A stretch of DNA of 64,000 bases, taken from NCBI RefSeq assembly GCF_015354615.1, contig NZ_JACAVQ010000001.1, positions 434,001 through 498,000 on the forward strand. Direction: 5' to 3'. Below are positions 60,139-64,000 of the stretch, piece after piece. Positions within the stretch are counted from its first letter, which is position 1, and every line of letters begins with the position of its first letter. Source of the DNA: Aliidiomarina indica. GTDB lineage: Bacteria; Pseudomonadota; Gammaproteobacteria; Enterobacterales; Alteromonadaceae. Made by a program: the position numbers and the translations under genes. A model generated the notes under the pieces. It worked only from the letters and a program-made list of their open reading frames with translations, ran no database searches and was not told the DNA's origin.

Positions 60139-61065
60139 TTAGTCTTTCGCCAGCGGCGACTTAAAGCCCTCCGGCTTCACTGCAAGAAGGTCACAGTTCA
60201 GTTGCTCGATGACATGCTCAGCGGTGTTGCCCAATAGGGCAGCCGTTATACCGGTTCGACCAATGGTGCCTAATACGACTAGCTCTGCATCTAATTCGTT
60301 GGCCACGCGTGGAACCTCGTCATCCGGCAAGCCCTCCCGAAGGTGTAAACCAGCGAACTCAACGTCCACTTCCTGCGCAATAGCCATCAAGCTCGCTTCG
60401 TGATGTTCACGGACGCTCTCTTGGTATTGATGGGTGTCAAACTCTGGTATTTCAACGGCTATAGAGGCAGGCGCGCCCGGAAAGCAGTTTACAATATGTA
60501 AATGTGAGTTGAGTTTTTTGCTTATGTAGCCGGAGGCCTTCAAGATCTTTCGATTTAATCCTTGATGAACGTCACTATCGGAGGCTGCGTTAACTGCGGC
60601 CAGCACGCTGCCATGCTGCGGCCAGTCGTGGTCTTTCACCAGCAACACCGGGCTTGGTGCTTTTCGCAACAGGTGCCAATCGGTGGGCGTGAAAATGACA
60701 CTCTGAAGGGTGTCGTGTTTTTGTGTTCCCTTCACGATAAGATCATAGTCGCCGTCGATCGCGTGACGAATGATGGCTTCGAAAGGACGATGGTGCCACA
60801 CCACGACAATATCGATGACAACGCCGTCTGTTGAATAATTTCTAAGCTGATCGCGTATCCACGCTTCCTGATCGTGTATCAAGCTTTGACGCATTTGCTC
60901 TCGCTCTTCACCGGAGAGCATGGTTGTCATCTCATAGGCAAAGTCGTAGATAGATACAAAGAGCGTTAGCTTTGTGGGTTGGATCCGAGCCAAATGTAGC
61001 GCGCGGCTTAGCGCTTTTTGGGTCTCTTGAGCTGGGTCGAGAACAACGAGAAGCTTGTCGTACAT
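60139..61065 (-). CDS. uspE: Universal stress protein E, tandem Usp
   Basis: A 308-residue protein of two Usp domains (about 1-150 and 155-300). The second carries an ATP-binding pattern G-x2-G-x9-G-(S/T) in [16 protein letters not shown]. The first domain is degenerate. E. coli UspE lies beside fnr as here and is linked to stress survival and aggregation. A 9-bp inverted repeat stands in its leader, with the SD (CAGGAG) beside the 3' arm. Confidence 0.94.
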   Translation of the reverse strand: MYDKLLVVLDPAQETQKALSRALHLARIQPTKLTLFVSIYDFAYEMTTMLSGEEREQMRQSLIHDQEAWIRDQLRNYSTDGVVIDIVVVWHHRPFEAIIRHAIDGDYDLIVKGTQKHDTLQSVIFTPTDWHLLRKAPSPVLLVKDHDWPQHGSVLAAVNAASDSDVHQGLNRKILKASGYISKKLNSHLHIVNCFPGAPASIAVEIPEFDTHQYQESVREHHEASLMAIAQEVDVEFAGLHLREGLPDDEVPRVANELDAELVVLGTIGRTGITAALLGNTAEHVIEQLNCDLLAVKPEGFKSPLAKD

Positions 61066-61076
61066 AGGTTCTGCTC

Positions 61077-61101
61077 CTGAACGAATTATTACTTCGTTCA
61101 G
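61077..61101 (-). promoter_or_regulatory. Leader hairpin partly overlapping the uspE ribosome site
   Basis: CTGAACGAA (61077-61085) and TTCGTTCAG (61093-61101) form a perfect 9-bp inverted repeat with a 7-base spacer, 12 bp before the uspE start. On the mRNA its 3' arm runs into CAGGAG, so folding could limit translation. It could instead be an operator. No T tract follows it. Confidence 0.5.
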
Positions 61102-61143
61102 TGTAGCGTAAGTTTAGGAAAACGCACGAATTTCGCAATTGAT

Positions 61144-61878
61144 TTAAAGGCAGGCTGTTGCTGGGAGCCCGGCCGTTTCAGCAAGCTTTTCCGGCTGCGT
61201 GATCGCCACTAAACGACCTTCCACGCTAATTAAGTCAGCCTTTTGAAACTTGCCGAATAGGCGGCTTACGGTTTCTACGGTAAGTCCGAGATAATTGCCA
61301 ATTTCAGCGCGTGTCATAGTGAGGCGAAACTCACGTGAAGACAGTCCGCGAGCCCGAAAACGCGCGGAAAGCTCTACCAAAAAGGTGGCCAAGCGTTGTT
61401 CTGCGGTACGGGTGTTTAATAGTGTGAGCATCCGCTTGTCGGCGTTAATCTCTTCACTCATTAACCGCATAAGTTGGCGACGTAACGCAGGAATCTGGCC
61501 GGTAAGAGACTCTAGATTCGCGTAAGGTATTTCGCAAATCATGGAGGTTTCCATGGCTTCTGCATAGCTGTGGTGCTTGCCGGTACTAATAGCCTCAAAA
61601 CCCACTAAATCACCGGGCAGATGAAACGACGTAATTTGCAGCTCGCCGTGATCGTTCAGGGCATAGCTTTTGACACTACCCGAGCGGACAGCATAAAGGC
61701 TTGCAAGGTTCTCACCCGCTCGGAACAAGGTATCGCCCCGTTGATAGGGACGCTTGCGTTCAATCATTGAATCTAGGCGTTCGAGCGAGCCCTGATCAAG
61801 CGTAAACGGTAAGCATAACTGGCTAATGCTGCAGTTTTGGCAGTTGATGTGATTCACCAGATTTGACGAACGTTCCAT
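61144..61878 (-). CDS. fnr: FNR-type oxygen-responsive transcription factor
   Basis: A 244-residue CRP/FNR regulator. The [4Fe-4S] ligands are Cys13, Cys16, Cys22 and Cys115, placed like those of E. coli FNR (Cys20, 23, 29 and 122). The sensor barrel runs about 45-140. The DNA-recognition helix [17 protein letters not shown] is near 190-206, so the same TTGAT-N4-ATCAA box is expected. It switches on anaerobic genes when oxygen is low. It follows the TauE-like gene by 9 bp with an AAGGA site, so it is read with cco genes. Confidence 0.96.
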   Translation of the reverse strand: MERSSNLVNHINCQNCSISQLCLPFTLDQGSLERLDSMIERKRPYQRGDTLFRAGENLASLYAVRSGSVKSYALNDHGELQITSFHLPGDLVGFEAISTGKHHSYAEAMETSMICEIPYANLESLTGQIPALRRQLMRLMSEEINADKRMLTLLNTRTAEQRLATFLVELSARFRARGLSSREFRLTMTRAEIGNYLGLTVETVSRLFGKFQKADLISVEGRLVAITQPEKLAETAGLPATACL

Positions 61879-61887
61879 GCAAGTTCC

Positions 61888-62556
61888 TTAAGAGACCATA
61901 TGGAGTTGCTTAGCCGCAATAACCAGAGTGGCTATACCGTAACCGATCATAACCAGTCCTGCAATCCAACGAAAGCCTCTGGATTGCAAAAAGCCTTGTA
62001 ATTTATGACTAAATACACCGGTGAGAAACATCGCTGGGAGTGTTCCTGCGCCAAACACTAGCATAAAAGCGGCGCCTTGCATCGGAGACGCCGACAGCGC
62101 TGACCAAGCCAAGGCACTGTACACTAAGCCGCAGGGTAACCATCCCCAAATCATACCGGCTAAAAACACCTGAGTATTGGTTTTTTGCGCGGGTAGTTTT
62201 TTCGATAAGGGCTGGATTACGCGCCAAAGCACACTACCAAGCCGCTCAATCCAAAGTAAAACCCGTCGCCAGCGGATAAAATACAGGCCGAGCAACAGCA
62301 TAAACACGCCTGCGAGAATACGAAACCCGATCAACAAATTTGGATACAGGGCGGCGGCAGAGAATAGGGCGGCGCCAACAATAGCGCCGGCGATAGCGTA
62401 GCTAGAAATACGCCCTAAGTTATAAAGGAAGAGACGGGCTGCTGAGTGATGCATACCCATGGCGGCCGCAAGCCCACCGCACATCGCCAAGCAATGGCCA
62501 CTACCTGCAAGCCCCATGACTAGAGCCGTTAACAGGAAGGGAAGCGTTTCAGTCAT
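61888..62556 (-). CDS. DsbD_2/TauE-SafE-like membrane protein of the cbb3-oxidase cluster
   Basis: A 222-residue protein with about six membrane helices. GLAGSGHCLAMCGGL (about 16-30) gives a CxxxC in the first helix, and WGWLPCGLVYSALAWSAL has the second conserved Cys. Proteins of this family are regularly next to ccoS and fnr in gammaproteobacteria and are annotated as sulfite exporter TauE/SafE family. A role in copper or thiol handling for oxidase assembly is plausible but not shown. It overlaps ccoS by 4 bp. Confidence 0.85.
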   Translation of the reverse strand: MTETLPFLLTALVMGLAGSGHCLAMCGGLAAAMGMHHSAARLFLYNLGRISSYAIAGAIVGAALFSAAALYPNLLIGFRILAGVFMLLLGLYFIRWRRVLLWIERLGSVLWRVIQPLSKKLPAQKTNTQVFLAGMIWGWLPCGLVYSALAWSALSASPMQGAAFMLVFGAGTLPAMFLTGVFSHKLQGFLQSRGFRWIAGLVMIGYGIATLVIAAKQLHMVS

Positions 62557-62792
62557 TTATTTTGGGTATCCCGAGCGGACACATCGGAGGTTTGCTCATT
62601 CTTACCTTTCGCTTTACTTTTTTTGTTTTCATTTCTGTGCTTGTTTTGCTTCGTTTCATCATCGAGGAGAATGTTATAACCTTGGCGCTCTAAATCATCG
62701 AATTGCCCGGTTCGCACTGCCCAGAAGAATAGTGCGATGGCGATGATGACGAGAATAATCGCTATGGGCACCATTAAATGCAGAATTTCCAT
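62553..62792 (-). CDS. ccoS: Cbb3-type cytochrome oxidase assembly protein CcoS
   Basis: A 79-residue protein with one membrane helix (about 8-25) followed by the CcoS signature FFWAVRTGQFDDLERQG and a charged tail (Lys/Asn/Glu-rich). CcoS is needed to give cbb3 oxidase its heme b and copper. It lies 12 bp after ccoI and has a GGAAGG site. The tail is longer than in most CcoS proteins. Confidence 0.93.
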   Translation of the reverse strand: MEILHLMVPIAIILVIIAIALFFWAVRTGQFDDLERQGYNILLDDETKQNKHRNENKKSKAKGKNEQTSDVSARDTQNK

Positions 62793-62804
62793 AATTACCT
62801 TCCG

Positions 62805-64000
62805 TTAACGCACATCACGCATTAAGCGTAATGAGTTTGTCATGACGATCAAAGAACTCATCGACATTCCAAGCATAGCCAGCAAAGGGCCCACTTGGCC
62901 AGTGACCGCCAATGGTAAGATGGTGAGATTATATCCTAACGCCCAAGCAAAGTTTTGCCGAATGATGCGTCGTGTTAATTGTGATGTTTCTTGGAGTCTG
63001 CGTAATGCGCCGAGATCGCCGGTTAGAATCACCACATCACTGCCGGATTGGGCTAAATCGGAACCTGATGCAAAGGTAATGGAACCATCGGCCGCCGCAA
63101 GCACCGGGCCATCATTGATGCCGTCGCCAATCATCAGCACAGGCCCATTCACTTGTAACGCTTGTAAATGCCACAGTTTATCAGCCGGTTTAAGCTCAGC
63201 GAAAACTTGATGAATTCCTAATTTTTCGGCCATTGCCTGCGCTCGTTCCGAGGAATCCCCAGTTAACATAACAACCTGATAGCCTTGTTGGCTGCACCAA
63301 GCGATGGTTTCGGCCGCATCGGGGCGTGCTTGGTCATCCACTTGCCAAGCCGCAATTAAACCCTCGCTATTGGCAAGAAACACATTGGCGCGGGAATCTG
63401 GCGATTCCACCTGTGGTGCGATTTGTTTGATAAATTCAAAGCTACCGATACGGTAAGTTACCTTGTGGTACCGACCGATAATTCCAGCGCCCGGGTGATT
63501 TTCGGTGGTGACATTTGGCAGCACCGCTGCGCGCTGTCTAAATGGCCGTGAAAGAGGATGTTCGGAGGCTTGTTCTAAACTCGCTGCAAGCCGAAGAATC
63601 TCGTTATCGGATAGGTCATCACTGAGCAACCATTCATTGACGATGGAGAATTTACCTTGGGTGAGTGTGCCCGTTTTGTCGACACAAATCGTTTTCATAC
63701 TCGGCAAACGTTCAATTAATGCGGCCTGTTTTAATAAAATTCCGACGCGATTTAACCGACTGACGGCTCCGCTCATGGCTGTGGGCGCCGCCAAAGAAAG
63801 CGCGCAAGGGCAGGTGGCAACCAATACCGCTAAGGTCACCCAGAACGCCCGATCTTGGTCAATAAACCACCACGCACCATAAGTTAGGGCAGTAACTATA
63901 AGCATGGCGGCGATAAAATAACGACTCACCACATCGGCAATGCGCACAAACGACGGCTTTTGTTCCATGGCGCTGTCCTGCATATGGATAATGCTCGAGA
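62805..64000 (-). CDS. ccoI: CcoI copper-transporting P1B-ATPase, C-terminal part (partial)
   Basis: The gene continues beyond the right edge; about 398 residues remain. Visible are the metal-binding helix motif ATCPCALSLAAPTA, the phosphorylation site CVDKTGTLTQG, the nucleotide domain and MLTGDSSE, the GDGINDGP hinge and two final helices. CcoI delivers copper for cbb3 oxidase. The frame is open to the window end, so the internal ATG at 63983 is not the start. The ccoN-P genes would lie beyond. Confidence 0.95.
   Translation of the reverse strand, partial: SSIIHMQDSAMEQKPSFVRIADVVSRYFIAAMLIVTALTYGAWWFIDQDRAFWVTLAVLVATCPCALSLAAPTAMSGAVSRLNRVGILLKQAALIERLPSMKTICVDKTGTLTQGKFSIVNEWLLSDDLSDNEILRLAASLEQASEHPLSRPFRQRAAVLPNVTTENHPGAGIIGRYHKVTYRIGSFEFIKQIAPQVESPDSRANVFLANSEGLIAAWQVDDQARPDAAETIAWCSQQGYQVVMLTGDSSERAQAMAEKLGIHQVFAELKPADKLWHLQALQVNGPVLMIGDGINDGPVLAAADGSITFASGSDLAQSGSDVVILTGDLGALRRLQETSQLTRRIIRQNFAWALGYNLTILPLAVTGQVGPLLAMLGMSMSSLIVMTNSLRLMRDVR

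Overview
The window is a gene-dense chromosomal segment from a gammaproteobacterium, most likely Alteromonadales and close to Idiomarina/Pseudidiomarina. The evidence is E. coli-like housekeeping gene orders together with traits common in marine Alteromonadales: an argH gene fused to an N-acetyltransferase (argH(A)), a leucine dehydrogenase, a class II DAHP synthase, a DUF4826 protein and an FNR/UspE/cbb3-oxidase block. The assignment is by pattern recognition; no database was searched. I see no mobile element, CRISPR array, prophage, tRNA or rRNA.

Layout. 1-3.2 kb: end of rpsA, ihfB, lapAB, pyrF and a comEA-like gene. 3.3-9.2 kb: rne (minus) with a long hairpin-rich leader, divergent from rluC and a HAD phosphatase, then maf on the minus strand. 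9.2-20 kb: the fatty-acid/cell-envelope cluster yceD-rpmF-plsX-fabHDG-acpP-fabF-pabC-mltG-tmk-holB-tatD. 20.0-20.3 kb: a gene-free stretch with stem-loops that look like a small RNA on the minus strand, plus a perfect palindrome in front of a diguanylate cyclase. 22.3-25.2 kb: ansA and sppA (minus). 25.3-31.9 kb: a nitroreductase and the arginine operon argCBFGH(A) behind ArgR-type boxes. 32-38.6 kb: asnS and a divergent biotin locus, bioA versus bioBFCD, around a BirA-type operator. 38.7-41 kb: pepE, htpX with a sigma-32-like promoter, and a flavin reductase. 41.2-50 kb: a phosphoenolpyruvate group (class II DAHP synthase, ppsR, ppsA) interleaved with a DUF1338 protein and a YdiJ-type D-2-hydroxyacid dehydrogenase. 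50-57 kb: leucine dehydrogenase, a DUF4826 gene, roxA-purB-hflD-mnmA and rluE. 57.3-61 kb: an unrecognised membrane protein, bax, ttcA and uspE. 61.1-64 kb: fnr, a DsbD_2/TauE-like membrane protein, ccoS and the C-terminal part of ccoI, cut by the window edge.

How the genes work together. The fab cluster supplies and extends acyl-ACP. The arg operon makes arginine from N-acetylglutamyl phosphate onward, with the first acetylation carried on the ArgH fusion; argD and argE are not here. The bio genes cover pimeloyl-ester priming (BioC) to biotin (BioB); no bioH is seen. PpsR controls PpsA, whose product PEP feeds the adjacent DAHP synthase. The right end links oxygen sensing (FNR) with assembly of a copper cbb3 oxidase.

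Most of the window is ordinary core genome. The least explained parts are the candidate small RNA at 20.03-20.16 kb, the palindrome next to it, the unknown membrane protein at 57.3 kb, and the DUF1338/YdiJ neighbourhood.
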